64,000 nucleotides of DNA from Brevundimonas sp. UBA6550 (GTDB taxonomy: Bacteria; Pseudomonadota; Alphaproteobacteria; Caulobacterales; Caulobacteraceae), in contig NZ_DJKE01000008.1 of assembly GCF_002434505.1 (NCBI RefSeq), positions 237,300-301,299 on the forward strand. The letters are read 5' to 3'. This document shows, piece after piece, positions 17,479 to 26,180 of the stretch (the first letter of the stretch is position 1; every line of letters begins with the position of its first letter). The notes beneath the pieces were generated by a model. That model saw only the letters and a program-made list of their open reading frames with translations. It was not told where the DNA came from and did no database searches. Both the position numbers and the translations under genes were made by a program.

Positions 17479-20400
17479 TCAGAAGCGGAAGCTGGCCCGC
17501 AGCAGCAGCGAGTAGCGGACGTAGTCTTCCAGCAGTTCCGCGTCGCCGGTCAGCGACAGCATCCCCAGCTCGTTGCCGAAGTTCAGGCGGAAGCCCAGGA
17601 TCGGCCCGCCGCCTTCGATGGCGTCCGGCGACAGGATGAAGTCCGGGCCGCCGCTGGCGAAGCGGGCGATGGTCTCGCCGGCGTCCACCGAGATGTTCTG
17701 GCGATAGCCGACGCGCAGTTCGGGCCGGATCCAGCCGTTGCGGCCGAAGCCGTAGCCGATGTTCATCGCCGCCACGGCCGAGAAGATGTGGCTGTCGCGC
17801 GAATCGATGTCCAGATCGAAGCCGTCGCCGCCGCCGCTCTCGCTGCGGGCGCCTTCCGACAGGCGGAAATACTCGCCGTACAGTTCGGGACGAATGTTCA
17901 GGCGACCGAAGTTGCGCTCGTAGCTGGCGCCGCCCGCGACGGCGGCGGTCCAGCCGTGCCAGTCGGACTTGTTGTTCAGATAGACGCCGCTGGCCACCAG
18001 GGAGCGGTCGGCGCTGAAGCTGGCGTAGCCGCCGGCCGCGCGGGCCCAGGTCGTCCAGTACTGGCCCTGGGCGCGCCAGTAGAGGCCCAGCTCCAAGAGG
18101 TTAGCGGACAGGACTTCCTCGGCCTCGGACTCGGGGTCCTTGATGTCCGAGGAGGTGAAGGCGGCCGAGATGCCGACGGCGCCGAGGCCGGTGCCCTTCT
18201 CCACGCCGCCCGCGACGCCGAACCCTTCGGAGCGGAAGCCGTAGGAATCTGTCTTGTCCTTGTCGGCGTAGAAGTTGATCTCCTGCACCCAGGCGCTGGT
18301 TTCGCCCGGGGCGGCGACGGCGTTGCGGCCGGTCAGGGCGCGGGTCACGGCGTCGACGCCGGCCGACAGCGACATCAGCGGACCGCCGGAGTGGTCGGGC
18401 AGCATCTGCTCATAGGCGTCGATGAAGCCGTCGCGCGTCGTCTGAGACAGGAACAGATTGCGCACCGTCTCATTGGACCCCAGGGCCGCATAGACGGCGT
18501 CGTAGGCGGACGCCTCGACCGGGATCAGATTGGCCTCGGCGGCCGTGCGGCGACGGGCGTCGACATAGACGGTGTTGGCCGCCTGATTGACGCCGGCCTC
18601 GACCACATAGAGGTAGGGCGAATTGTCGGTCAGCTGGCTCTGGTTGATCTGGCCCACGTTCAGCGAGCCGGCGGTGATGATGTCGAACCGCTCGGGCCCG
18701 TCCAGCAGCGAGGAGAAGCGCACGCCCAGCGTCGAGCCGGTCGCCAGGGTGGCGTTACCGCTGACGTTGAAGCCGCCGGCGCGGTCGTTGGCCGGGTCCA
18801 GATTGACCAGCAGCGAACCCTCGGCGCCGACGTTCAGGCTGGAAATGTTCACGGCGCCGGCCTGGGTCGCATTCAGCGTGCCCTTGCCGATGTTGATGTC
18901 CAGCAGGTTGTCGCCGTTCTTGATCGCGCCGGTCACCACGGCGCCGCCGCTGATGTTCAGCCTGTCCGCTCCGGCGCCGAAGTCGATGTCGCCGTTGACG
19001 ACGCCGTTCTCGATATTGAGCGTGTCGGCGCCCGAGCCCAGCTTGATCGCGCCGACGATGGCCGGCTCGTTGGCGTCCGGCACGCCGTCCTTGTCGGTGT
19101 CGACCGCCGTGCTGCCGGCGGCGGCGGGAATGCCGTACTGGCGCAGGGTGACGCCGCTGGTGTTGGCCGACAGGTCGATGGCGGTGACGGTTCCGGTCAC
19201 AGGGTTGGTGTCGGTTGTGTTGGGGGTCAACGAACCGATGATGGAGCCGGCGTTGTTCAACTGGGTCAGGGTGCCGGACTGGTCGAGGATGACCACGGCC
19301 GAGCCCTGATTGCCGCCGAAGGAGGCGACCAGATTGCCGGTGTTGGTCAGGGAGCCGACGTTGGCGCCCGCGCCGATCAGAATGCCCGTCGCGCTCTGGG
19401 TCTGCTTGCCCGAGGCCACGGCCTGGATGGCGCCGGTGTTGACGATGGCGGGGGCGGTCACGCCCGAACCGATCCACAGGCCGGTGGCGTTGGCGTCCAC
19501 CGCGGTCGAGGACACGCCGCCCTCGTTGCGCACGCCGCCGGCGACGTTGACGGCCTGGCCGCCCGTGACGCCCAGCTGAACGGCGCGCGACTCGACGCCC
19601 GAATACAGGCCCGACGCCGTGATGGAGCCGCGATTGATCAGGCCATAGGCCGCGTCGCCCGTTCCGACGGCGCCCAGGTTCACCGCCTGGGTGGTCGAAC
19701 CGACCAGCAGGGCGGGCGCGCCGCCCAGCGAGGTGATGGAGGCGGTCGTCTCGCTGGCGTCGGGGATGCCGTTGCCGTTGCGGTCGGGGTCGTCGCGGTT
19801 CTTGACGCCGTCGCCGTCGTCGTCCTCGTCGCCGTTCTTGATGCCGTCGCCGTCGTCGTCGCCCTCGATGCCGGCGGCGGAATAGGCGAGCGCCTTGTCC
19901 AGCAGGACGCCGCCCGCGACGTTCGCGCCGACGCGGACCGCCGGTCCGCCCTGCAGCAGGTCGTCGGCGTCCAGTTCGTCCAGGAACAGGGTGGTGGCGT
20001 TGTCGAATGTGCCGGTCGTCGGACGCGCGGGCGGCGGGGTCGTGTAGCGATAGCCGGTGGCGACGACGGAGGAGTGGATCTTGACCGCCCCGCCCACATC
20101 GCCCTCGATCGACACGCCGGTCGCATTGGCGCCCAGGGCCGAAATCGCGCCCGACAGCTCGACATTGCCGGAGATCGGGCCGGTCGTGCGGACGCCGGCC
20201 GTGTTGTCGCCGGTCACGCGGATGGTGCCCAGGCTCTGCAGCTTGCCGTTCAGGCCGGTCTCGACCGCCAGGCCGTAGGAGTTGTTACCCTCGACCGTGA
20301 TCGCGCCGGTGCTTTCGACCAGGACGTTGCCGGTGAAGGGCGCGGGGCCGACCACGCGCACGCCATAGCGGCCGGTTCCCGTGGCGAAGGGACCGTCCAG

Positions 20401-20778
20401 GTCGCCGTCGCCGTCGGTGTCCTTGACATCCGCCGATTCCTGCGTGTCGTTGACGGTGATCGAGCCGCCGACGATGACCGAGCCGGTGTTGCCGCCGTTG
20501 ACCAGGAGGCCGGTCGAGCCGTCGGCCGACTTGTCCATGGTGATGGAGCTGCCGCTGTCCAGATCGACGGTGTGGTTGGAGTTCAGCGTCACCGCCGCGC
20601 CGGATGTCACCGCGACGCTGCCGCCGCTGGCCAGGCGAATATTGTCAGGGCCGGTCCCGGTCGCGTTGGACGTCTGGATCGGCGTGGTGCGGGCGTTCGA
20701 GATCACGATCTCGGCCTGAGAGCCGGTGGCGACCATCAAAGGGGCGATCGCCACGGCGCTCGCGAGCAGAATACGCAT
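17479..20778 (-). CDS. Autotransporter (type V secretion) with calcium-type repeats in the passenger
   Basis: A protein of 1099 residues. Signal peptide: MRILLASAVAIAPLMVATGSQA, which fixes the ATG at 20778. The passenger (~23-825) is a repetitive Gly/Asn/Thr-rich beta-solenoid (motifs like ITVEGNNSYGLAVE and GNVELSGAISALG). It is interrupted by Asp-rich runs of thrombospondin type-3 character: DTDGDGDLDG near 117, a longer array near 303-340 and DTDKDGVPDANEP near 560. These probably bind calcium. Residues ~829-1099 are the 12-strand autotransporter barrel, ending in the aromatic LLLRASFRF. No protease or adhesin active site is seen. It is likely a surface adhesin or shell protein. Its promoter is not identified. 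Confidence 0.9.
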   Translation of the reverse strand: MRILLASAVAIAPLMVATGSQAEIVISNARTTPIQTSNATGTGPDNIRLASGGSVAVTSGAAVTLNSNHTVDLDSGSSITMDKSADGSTGLLVNGGNTGSVIVGGSITVNDTQESADVKDTDGDGDLDGPFATGTGRYGVRVVGPAPFTGNVLVESTGAITVEGNNSYGLAVETGLNGKLQSLGTIRVTGDNTAGVRTTGPISGNVELSGAISALGANATGVSIEGDVGGAVKIHSSVVATGYRYTTPPPARPTTGTFDNATTLFLDELDADDLLQGGPAVRVGANVAGGVLLDKALAYSAAGIEGDDDGDGIKNGDEDDDGDGVKNRDDPDRNGNGIPDASETTASITSLGGAPALLVGSTTQAVNLGAVGTGDAAYGLINRGSITASGLYSGVESRAVQLGVTGGQAVNVAGGVRNEGGVSSTAVDANATGLWIGSGVTAPAIVNTGAIQAVASGKQTQSATGILIGAGANVGSLTNTGNLVASFGGNQGSAVVILDQSGTLTQLNNAGSIIGSLTPNTTDTNPVTGTVTAIDLSANTSGVTLRQYGIPAAAGSTAVDTDKDGVPDANEPAIVGAIKLGSGADTLNIENGVVNGDIDFGAGADRLNISGGAVVTGAIKNGDNLLDINIGKGTLNATQAGAVNISSLNVGAEGSLLVNLDPANDRAGGFNVSGNATLATGSTLGVRFSSLLDGPERFDIITAGSLNVGQINQSQLTDNSPYLYVVEAGVNQAANTVYVDARRRTAAEANLIPVEASAYDAVYAALGSNETVRNLFLSQTTRDGFIDAYEQMLPDHSGGPLMSLSAGVDAVTRALTGRNAVAAPGETSAWVQEINFYADKDKTDSYGFRSEGFGVAGGVEKGTGLGAVGISAAFTSSDIKDPESEAEEVLSANLLELGLYWRAQGQYWTTWARAAGGYASFSADRSLVASGVYLNNKSDWHGWTAAVAGGASYERNFGRLNIRPELYGEYFRLSEGARSESGGGDGFDLDIDSRDSHIFSAVAAMNIGYGFGRNGWIRPELRVGYRQNISVDAGETIARFASGGPDFILSPDAIEGGGPILGFRLNFGNELGMLSLTGDAELLEDYVRYSLLLRASFRF

Positions 20779-21089
20779 TCGGTAGAAACCCCTGGTGGTC
20801 ACGCACAACGGTACAGGCGACCCCTTAGCAGGGTCTGCGGCAGCCTTCCTCAAGTTTATCGAATTTGAGGCGAATACAAGGCCACAACCGCCGGATCGCC
20901 TGTCTAAGACGTGACTGACGTTTTGCGAAATCCAAGCTTTGCAGCGAATACGGAGCGATTTGGCGGGGCCGCTCTTGAGCTTTGCCACGGCCGGGTTTAC
21001 GGGCGACGAAAGGCTTGGCGCCGCGTCGCGACGACGCATCCAACGAACCCCTTCGGCGTTCGACAGCCCAAGCCAGACGAGAACGCCCC
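20779..21089. other. 311-base divergent intergenic region with an inverted repeat
   Basis: There is no supported gene here, although both neighbouring frames extend into it without family features. It must contain the start signals for the autotransporter (minus) and the glycosyltransferase (plus). The one clear structure is CCTCAA (20848-20853) and TTGAGG (20865-20870), spaced by 11 A/T-rich bases, about 75 bases upstream of the autotransporter start. It looks like an operator or a leader hairpin. I could not place convincing -35/-10 boxes. Confidence 0.4.
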
Positions 21090-22340
21090 ATGAGCATGAC
21101 CGACCTCGACGTCCAGGAAAGCGAACTCCGGTTGATTCCGGGGCTGGACGTGGAAGTCGCCGACACGTTGCGCGCCCTGAAGGCGGCGGCGATGGACGAC
21201 CGACCGCGGCTGGTGGACACCACCATGCTGTATGCGCCCCGTTCGGGCGGCGTGAAACGCTATCTCCTGTCCAAGAAGGCGTGGATCGAGACCAATCGGC
21301 CGGGCGTCAGCCATTCGCTGATCGTGCCGGGCGCGCGGCACAAGGCGGGCGCGGACGGGGTGGTTCGGCTGCGCGCCACCAAGCTGCCGTTCGGCGACGG
21401 CTACCGCTGGCCGACGTCGGTCAAGCGCTGGAGCGCCTGGGTCGCGGCGATGAAGCCGTCGATCATCGAGGCGGGCGATCCCTATACGCCAGGGCAGGGC
21501 GCCCTGGAGGCCGGCCAGCGCGTCGGGTGCCCCGTCGTCGGCTTCTGTCATTCGGACCCGGCGGGTCTGGCGGCGCTGCATTTCGGCGAATGGGCCAAGA
21601 AGCCGGTCGAGAAGCGCTGGGCGCGTCTGTTCTCGCAGTTCGACCGGGTGGTGTCGCCCAGCCGCTTCATCGCCCGGCGGCTAGAAGAGGCGGGCGTGGA
21701 CAATATCGTCATCCGGCCTTTGGGGGTCGAGATCGACACCTTCCGGCCCGAGCGCCGCGACCGGCAATGGCTGCTGGACCGACTGGGCCTGGACCAGGAT
21801 GCGCGCCTGCTGTGCTTCGCCGGACGGCCGGCCAAGGAAAAGAACGTCGACGTGCTGATCGAGGCGGTCCAGAAGCTGGGTGCGCCCTATCATCTGGTCT
21901 TGGTCGGCGCCGGGTCGGGGATGCCGGACGAGGACCGGGTCATCTCCCTGCCTTACGAGACCGACCCCCGCGCCGTGGCCAAGATCATCGCCAGCTGCGA
22001 CGCCTTCGTTCACGCCAACGACAAGGAGCCGTTCGGCCTGATCGTGCTGGAGGCCATGGCCTGCGGGCGGCCGGTCGTGGGCGTCAACGCCGGCGGCGTG
22101 GCCGAGACGGTGGACGATACGGTCGGGCAACTGGCCGCGCGCGCCGAGGCGGCGGACTACGCCGAGGCGGTCGAGGCTCTGTTCGCGCGCGACATCGAGG
22201 CCATCGGCCGGGCGGCGCGCGAAAAGGCGGTCAGCCAGTTCGCCTGGAACCGGGTGTTCGAGGATCTGTGCGCCGTCTATGGCCAGCTGACGGGCGAGGC
22301 GGCCTTCATGACGCCCGACGCGGAACTGCAGCTGCACTGA
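21090..22340 (+). CDS. Glycosyltransferase family 4 (GT-B)
   Basis: The 416-residue cytoplasmic enzyme has two Rossmann halves. The N-terminal half has the LYAPRSGGVKRYL acceptor-side loop and GFCHSDPAGLAALH. The C-terminal half has LLCFAGRPAKEKNVDVLIEA and the donor-binding EPFGLIVLEAMACGRPVVG segment with the EX7E glutamates. GGVAET follows. This is the retaining GT4 pattern; donor and acceptor cannot be inferred. I chose the ATG at 21090; 21096 is a close alternative. The gene stands alone, not in a polysaccharide cluster, and runs into the tRNA-Asp pair on the opposite strand. Confidence 0.88.
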   Translation: MSMTDLDVQESELRLIPGLDVEVADTLRALKAAAMDDRPRLVDTTMLYAPRSGGVKRYLLSKKAWIETNRPGVSHSLIVPGARHKAGADGVVRLRATKLPFGDGYRWPTSVKRWSAWVAAMKPSIIEAGDPYTPGQGALEAGQRVGCPVVGFCHSDPAGLAALHFGEWAKKPVEKRWARLFSQFDRVVSPSRFIARRLEEAGVDNIVIRPLGVEIDTFRPERRDRQWLLDRLGLDQDARLLCFAGRPAKEKNVDVLIEAVQKLGAPYHLVLVGAGSGMPDEDRVISLPYETDPRAVAKIIASCDAFVHANDKEPFGLIVLEAMACGRPVVGVNAGGVAETVDDTVGQLAARAEAADYAEAVEALFARDIEAIGRAAREKAVSQFAWNRVFEDLCAVYGQLTGEAAFMTPDAELQLH

Positions 22341-22373
22341 GGACGCCGTGCGACCCGCCCGCGCAGGCGGGGC

Positions 22374-22414
22374 GCGCCACTTCTTTATAACGATGTCTGG
22401 AAAAGAAGTGGCGC
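22374..22414 (-). repeat. 13-bp perfect inverted repeat that includes the 3' end of tRNA-Asp copy 2
   Basis: GCGCCACTTCTTT (22374-22386) pairs perfectly with AAAGAAGTGGCGC (22402-22414) across a 15-base loop. The right arm contains the last six bases of the tRNA (GCGCCA on the minus strand). In the minus-strand transcript the trailer could fold back on the mature 3' end. No U-run follows, so it is not a standard terminator. Confidence 0.7.
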
Positions 22415-22485
22415 GAGTGACGGGGCTCGAACCCGCGACCTCCGGCGTGACAGGCCGGCACTCTAACCAACTGAGCTACACCCGC
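22409..22485 (-). tRNA. tRNA-Asp (GUC), distal copy
   Basis: A 77-base cloverleaf on the minus strand. The acceptor arms GCGGGTG and CACTCGC pair, the anticodon stem is CCGGC/GCCGG with loop CTGTCAC (anticodon GTC), and the T-loop is TTCGAGC. CCA is encoded. The sequence is identical to the second copy 82 bases upstream on the same strand, and the two are probably co-transcribed. Confidence 0.96.
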
Positions 22486-22539
22486 GTACCTGCGACGAAA
22501 CTTTTGAGCTGTTTCGAAAGCTGTTTGGGAAGGCGGCGT

Positions 22540-22573
22540 GCGCCACTCTTTCTATCTCTAGAGAGAGTGGCGC
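22540..22573 (-). repeat. 15-bp inverted repeat that includes the 3' end of tRNA-Asp copy 1
   Basis: GCGCCACTCTTTCTA (22540-22554) pairs with TAGAGAGAGTGGCGC (22559-22573), with one G-T pair and a 4-base loop. As at the other copy, the arm includes the tRNA's own GCGCCA end, but the rest of the stem has a different sequence. No U-run follows on the minus strand. Confidence 0.7.
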
Positions 22574-22644
22574 GAGTGACGGGGCTCGAACCCGCGACCT
22601 CCGGCGTGACAGGCCGGCACTCTAACCAACTGAGCTACACCCGC
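22568..22644 (-). tRNA. tRNA-Asp (GUC), proximal copy
   Basis: Identical over 77 bases to the distal copy, with anticodon GTC in loop CTGTCAC and an encoded CCA. It is the first gene after a good minus-strand promoter (22686-22714). The AbgT gene lies upstream in the same orientation. Confidence 0.96.
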
Positions 22645-22685
22645 GTTTCCCGGCCGAAGCGGCTGTGCGCCCCGGCGAGGGGCGT

Positions 22686-22714
22686 CGTTTAGGCGGCCCG
22701 ACCCAGCGCGTCAA
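22686..22714 (-). promoter_or_regulatory. Candidate sigma-70 promoter of the tRNA-Asp pair
   Basis: Read on the minus strand, TTGACG (22714-22709) and TAAACG (22691-22686) are separated by exactly 17 bases. They lie about 42 bases before the tRNA 5' end. The leader contains a GC-rich hairpin. Confidence 0.55.
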
Positions 22715-22740
22715 GCGACCTTTTCGGAGAAAGACGCCGG

Positions 22741-24372
22741 TCAGCGCGACGGGGCTGTGGACGGCGCGACGACGGCCGCCTGAGGCGGACTGTGCGGACC
22801 GGCCAGGCCGCCCGCCGCAGGCTCCTGAGCGGCGACGGCGGAGGCGGGCGGCTCATAGTGGACGCCGACGCCCGGCCCCAGCGGCAGGTCGAAGGCGACC
22901 CAGGCCGCCACCATGCAAAGCCCCGCGATCAGGAAGGCCCCGGCGTAGGGCAGCATGGTGGCCATCAGCGACCCCAGGCCGAATCGCGGGTCCCACCGCT
23001 GGGCGAAGGTCAGGATCAGCGGGAAATAGCTCATCAGCGGCGTGGCGATGTTGGTGACCGAATCGCCCATGCGATAGGCGGCGGTCGTCATCTCGGGCGA
23101 GATGCCCAGGAGCATGAACATGGGCACCACGATGGGCGCCAGCGCCGACCACTTGGCCGAGGCCGATCCGATGAACAGGTCGAAGAAGCACGAGACGAAG
23201 ACCACGCAGATCAGCAGCAGCGGGGCGGGCAGGGCGATGCTCTTCAAGCCCGCCGCCGCATGGACCGCCAGGATCGGCCCCAGCCCCGACCAGTTGAACA
23301 TGGCCACGAAATGGGCGGCGAAGAAGGCCAGAACGATATAGGGCGCCAGCTGGGCGATGCCGTCGCGCATCATGGCCACCAGATCGCGGTGCGACTGGAT
23401 CGCGCCCGATCCCGCGCCGTAAGCCCCGCCGGCCACGAAGAAGGTGACGGCGAAGAAGGCGACCAGGGATCGGTACAGCGGATTGAAACGCTGTTCGGGA
23501 TCGGCGTCGGGGTCCACGAAGGGCGAGCCGGGCAAAAAGGTGATCAGCGCCCACAGCGCGATCATGCCCAGCACCGCCAGGCCGGCGAAGGCCAGGCCGC
23601 GCTTTTCGGCGGCGGTCAGGGGCTGTTTCTCGTCGGCGGCGGGGGCGGCGACGCCCTGGGCCGGCTTCCATACCCCAAGGCGCGGCTCGATGACCCGGTC
23701 GGTCAGGAACCAGACGATGGGGGTGAAGACGAAGACGACGCCGACGATGAAGAACCAGTTGCCGGCGATGTTGACAGAATAGGACGGGTCGATCAGCCGG
23801 GCGGCCGGCTCGGTGATGCCCAGAATCAGGGCGTCGCTGGCCCCTGGAAACAGATTGCCGGCGTATCCGCCCGACACGGCGGCGAAGCCTGCCGCAAGGC
23901 CCGCCAGCGGATGACGCCCCGCCGCGGCGAAGATCACCGCCGCCAGAGGAATGACCACGACATAGGAGGCGTCCGACGCATGGTGGGACACCATGCCGGT
24001 GATGACCACGACCGGCGTCAGGATCATGCGCGGCGCATTCAGCAGGGCGCCGCGAATGGCGGTGGCGAACAGCCCTGTCCGCTCGGCGACCGAGGCCCCG
24101 TATATGATGGTGATGACGATGCCCAGCGGCGGGAAGTCGGCCAGGGTGCGCGGCATGCCGATGATCAGCCGCTCAAGATTCTCGCCCGACAGCAGGCTTT
24201 GCGCCGCCAGCCGGTCGCCGGTGACGGGATTGACCGCCGACCACCCCAGGCCCGCCCCGATCAGGCTCAGCACGATCAGCCCGCCGATCAGCCACAGGAA
24301 CAGGAAGACCGGATCGGGCAGGCGGTTGCCGATCCGTTCGACGGCGTTCAGGGCGCGGCTGGCGACGCTCAT
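22741..24372 (-). CDS. AbgT family transporter
   Basis: The 543-residue inner-membrane protein has roughly 11-13 hydrophobic segments. It begins with the family's MSVASRALNAVERIGNRLPDPV start. Conserved hairpin regions are visible as ITGMVSHHASDASYVVVIPL and SGGYAGNLFPGASDAL, and near the C-terminus DSVTNIATPLMSYFPLIL. Studied AbgT members import p-aminobenzoyl-glutamate or export sulfonamides (YdaH, MtrF). Which activity applies here cannot be told. The C-terminal ~40 residues are a Pro/Ala-rich soluble tail. It is divergent from nuoA. Confidence 0.92.
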   Translation of the reverse strand: MSVASRALNAVERIGNRLPDPVFLFLWLIGGLIVLSLIGAGLGWSAVNPVTGDRLAAQSLLSGENLERLIIGMPRTLADFPPLGIVITIIYGASVAERTGLFATAIRGALLNAPRMILTPVVVITGMVSHHASDASYVVVIPLAAVIFAAAGRHPLAGLAAGFAAVSGGYAGNLFPGASDALILGITEPAARLIDPSYSVNIAGNWFFIVGVVFVFTPIVWFLTDRVIEPRLGVWKPAQGVAAPAADEKQPLTAAEKRGLAFAGLAVLGMIALWALITFLPGSPFVDPDADPEQRFNPLYRSLVAFFAVTFFVAGGAYGAGSGAIQSHRDLVAMMRDGIAQLAPYIVLAFFAAHFVAMFNWSGLGPILAVHAAAGLKSIALPAPLLLICVVFVSCFFDLFIGSASAKWSALAPIVVPMFMLLGISPEMTTAAYRMGDSVTNIATPLMSYFPLILTFAQRWDPRFGLGSLMATMLPYAGAFLIAGLCMVAAWVAFDLPLGPGVGVHYEPPASAVAAQEPAAGGLAGPHSPPQAAVVAPSTAPSR

Positions 24373-24507
24373 TCGGATGACTTTCGGTTACGCGAGAGAG
24401 GTCGCCATAGGGCTTTGACCGCGCGGGACGCGCAAGCGCCGGGCCTGCGACATATGGCGCGCAAACTTGCGATCCATTCTCAATGAAAAGCCAATGTCCG
24501 CAGGGGT

Positions 24508-24535
24508 TTGAACGGCGACGTTGTTGGGTCTAAGA
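24508..24535 (+). promoter_or_regulatory. Candidate promoter of the nuo operon
   Basis: TTGAAC (24508-24513) and CTAAGA (24530-24535) are separated by 16 bases and lie 43 bases before nuoA. The -10 is a weak match, and no regulator site is recognised. Confidence 0.3.
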
Positions 24536-24577
24536 AGCGCCGAATCCCGCCTCTCCCCGGCGGACGAGGTTCTTCGA

Positions 24578-24955
24578 ATGAACGCATTTCTTCTAGAATA
24601 TCTGCCCGTGCTGGTGTTCGCCGGCGTCGCGGCCTTCATCGGCATTCTGTTCATCGCGCTGCCGCTGCTGCTGGCGCCGAAGAGCCCCGACAGCGAGAAG
24701 CTGTCGGCCTATGAGTGCGGGTTCAACGCCTTCGACGATGCGCGCATGAAGTTCGACATCCGCTTCTATCTGGTGTCGATCCTGTTCATCATCTTCGACC
24801 TGGAAGTGGCCTTCCTGTTCCCGTGGGCGGTGTCGATGTTCGACCTGTCGCACGCCGGCATGGTGTTCGCCTTCTGGTCGATGATGGTTTTCCTGGGCGT
24901 GCTGACCATCGGCTTCATCTACGAATGGAAGAAGGGAGCCTTGGAATGGGAGTAG
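24578..24955 (+). CDS. nuoA: NADH:quinone oxidoreductase subunit A
   Basis: The 125-residue membrane subunit (ND3-like) has three hydrophobic helices. It carries the conserved loop [30 protein letters not shown] segment near 40-65, the region that responds to the active/deactive state. The ATG at 24578 ([11 protein letters not shown]) is preferred over an in-frame upstream start at 24521. It is the first gene of the nuo operon and overlaps nuoB by ten bases. Confidence 0.97.
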   Translation: MNAFLLEYLPVLVFAGVAAFIGILFIALPLLLAPKSPDSEKLSAYECGFNAFDDARMKFDIRFYLVSILFIIFDLEVAFLFPWAVSMFDLSHAGMVFAFWSMMVFLGVLTIGFIYEWKKGALEWE

Positions 24956-25554
24956 TCGCCGCTTCCAAGCCCGTCGGGCTGGTGTCCGCATCGGGCGCGC
25001 CGCTGGTTCCGGCCGGCGCTGCCGCGCGTTCGACCGTCGAGGGCTATGATCCCAAGGTCCACGACAAGTTTTTCGAGGCCGTGAACATGGAGCTCGGCGA
25101 GCGCGGCTATCTGGTCGCCGCCGCCGACGACGTCATCAACTGGGCGCGCACCGGCTCCTTGATGTGGATGACTTTCGGCCTGGCCTGCTGCGCCGTCGAG
25201 ATGATCCAGATGTCGATGCCGCGCTTCGATGTCGAGCGCTTCGGCATGGCGCCGCGCGCCAGCCCGCGCCAGTCGGACCTGATGATCGTCGCAGGCACCC
25301 TGACTAACAAGATGGCCCCGGCTATCCGCAAGGTCTACGACCAGATGCCCGATCCGCGCTATGTCGTGTCGATGGGCAGCTGCGCTAACGGCGGCGGCTA
25401 TTATCACTACAGCTACAGCGTCGTGCGCGGTTGCGACCGCGTGGTGCCGGTGGACGTCTATGTGCCGGGCTGCCCGCCGACGGCCGAGGCGCTGCTGTAC
25501 GGCCTGCTGCAACTGCAGAAGAAGATTCGTCGCACGGGGACCATCGACCGATGA
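24946..25554 (+). CDS. nuoB: NADH:quinone oxidoreductase subunit B
   Basis: The 202-residue subunit (PSST/20 kDa) holds cluster N2, the last iron-sulfur centre before quinone. Ligands are visible in LACCAVEM (adjacent cysteines), [13 protein letters not shown] and [12 protein letters not shown]. An N-terminal extension of ~40 residues precedes the conserved domain, as is usual in alphaproteobacteria. The ATG overlaps nuoA. The end overlaps nuoC by ATGA, so translation is probably coupled. Confidence 0.97.
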   Translation: MGVVAASKPVGLVSASGAPLVPAGAAARSTVEGYDPKVHDKFFEAVNMELGERGYLVAAADDVINWARTGSLMWMTFGLACCAVEMIQMSMPRFDVERFGMAPRASPRQSDLMIVAGTLTNKMAPAIRKVYDQMPDPRYVVSMGSCANGGGYYHYSYSVVRGCDRVVPVDVYVPGCPPTAEALLYGLLQLQKKIRRTGTIDR

Positions 25555-26180
25555 CCTCTTTGGCTGTTCAGGCCCAGCACGAGGCCGTTCTGACGCCGCT
25601 GGGCGCAGAAATGGTCGGCGCTTTGGGCGTCGAGGCCCAGGTGGCCTTTGGCGAACTGACGCTGGTGGCGCCGCGCGAGCGGATCGTCGAGGTGCTGACG
25701 GCGCTGCGGGATCAGTTCGGTTTCCAGCAGTTGCTGGACCTTTGCGGTGTGGACTACCCGGATCGCAAGGAGCGGTTCGAGGTGGTCTATCACCTGCTGT
25801 CGCTGACCCGGAACGCGCGCCTGCGCGTCAAGGTGTCGACCGACGAGACCCAGCCCGTGCCTTCGGTCATCTCGGCCTATCCGGCCGCCAACTGGTTCGA
25901 ACGCGAAGCCTACGACATGTATGGGATGCTGTTCTCGGGCCACCCGGACCTGCGTCGCCTGCTGACGGACTATGGTTTCGAGGGGCATCCGCTCCGCAAG
26001 GACTTCCCCATGACGGGCTATGTCGAGGTTCGTTACGACGAGGAACAGCGCCGCGTGGTCTATGAGCCGGTCAAGCTGACGCAGGAATTCCGCACGTTCG
26101 ACTTCCTGTCGCCGTGGGAAGGCGCCGAATACCCCGCGCCGGTCCTGCCGGGCGACGAAAAGGCGGGAGGCCAGGCGTAA
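25551..26180 (+). CDS. nuoC: NADH:quinone oxidoreductase subunit C
   Basis: The 209-residue 30-kDa subunit of the peripheral arm. The family signature is clear near 115-150: [19 protein letters not shown], then [22 protein letters not shown]. It carries no cofactor and helps form the quinone-end module with NuoB and NuoD. It is separate from nuoD here, not fused as in Escherichia coli. ATGA overlap with nuoB and TAATG overlap with nuoD. Confidence 0.97.
   Translation: MTSLAVQAQHEAVLTPLGAEMVGALGVEAQVAFGELTLVAPRERIVEVLTALRDQFGFQQLLDLCGVDYPDRKERFEVVYHLLSLTRNARLRVKVSTDETQPVPSVISAYPAANWFEREAYDMYGMLFSGHPDLRRLLTDYGFEGHPLRKDFPMTGYVEVRYDEEQRRVVYEPVKLTQEFRTFDFLSPWEGAEYPAPVLPGDEKAGGQA

Noticed and set aside
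22374..22644. Possible tRNA attachment-site duplication from an integrative element
   Set aside because: The repeated tRNA-end sequence is in inverted, not direct, orientation and there is no integrase or mobile gene nearby.
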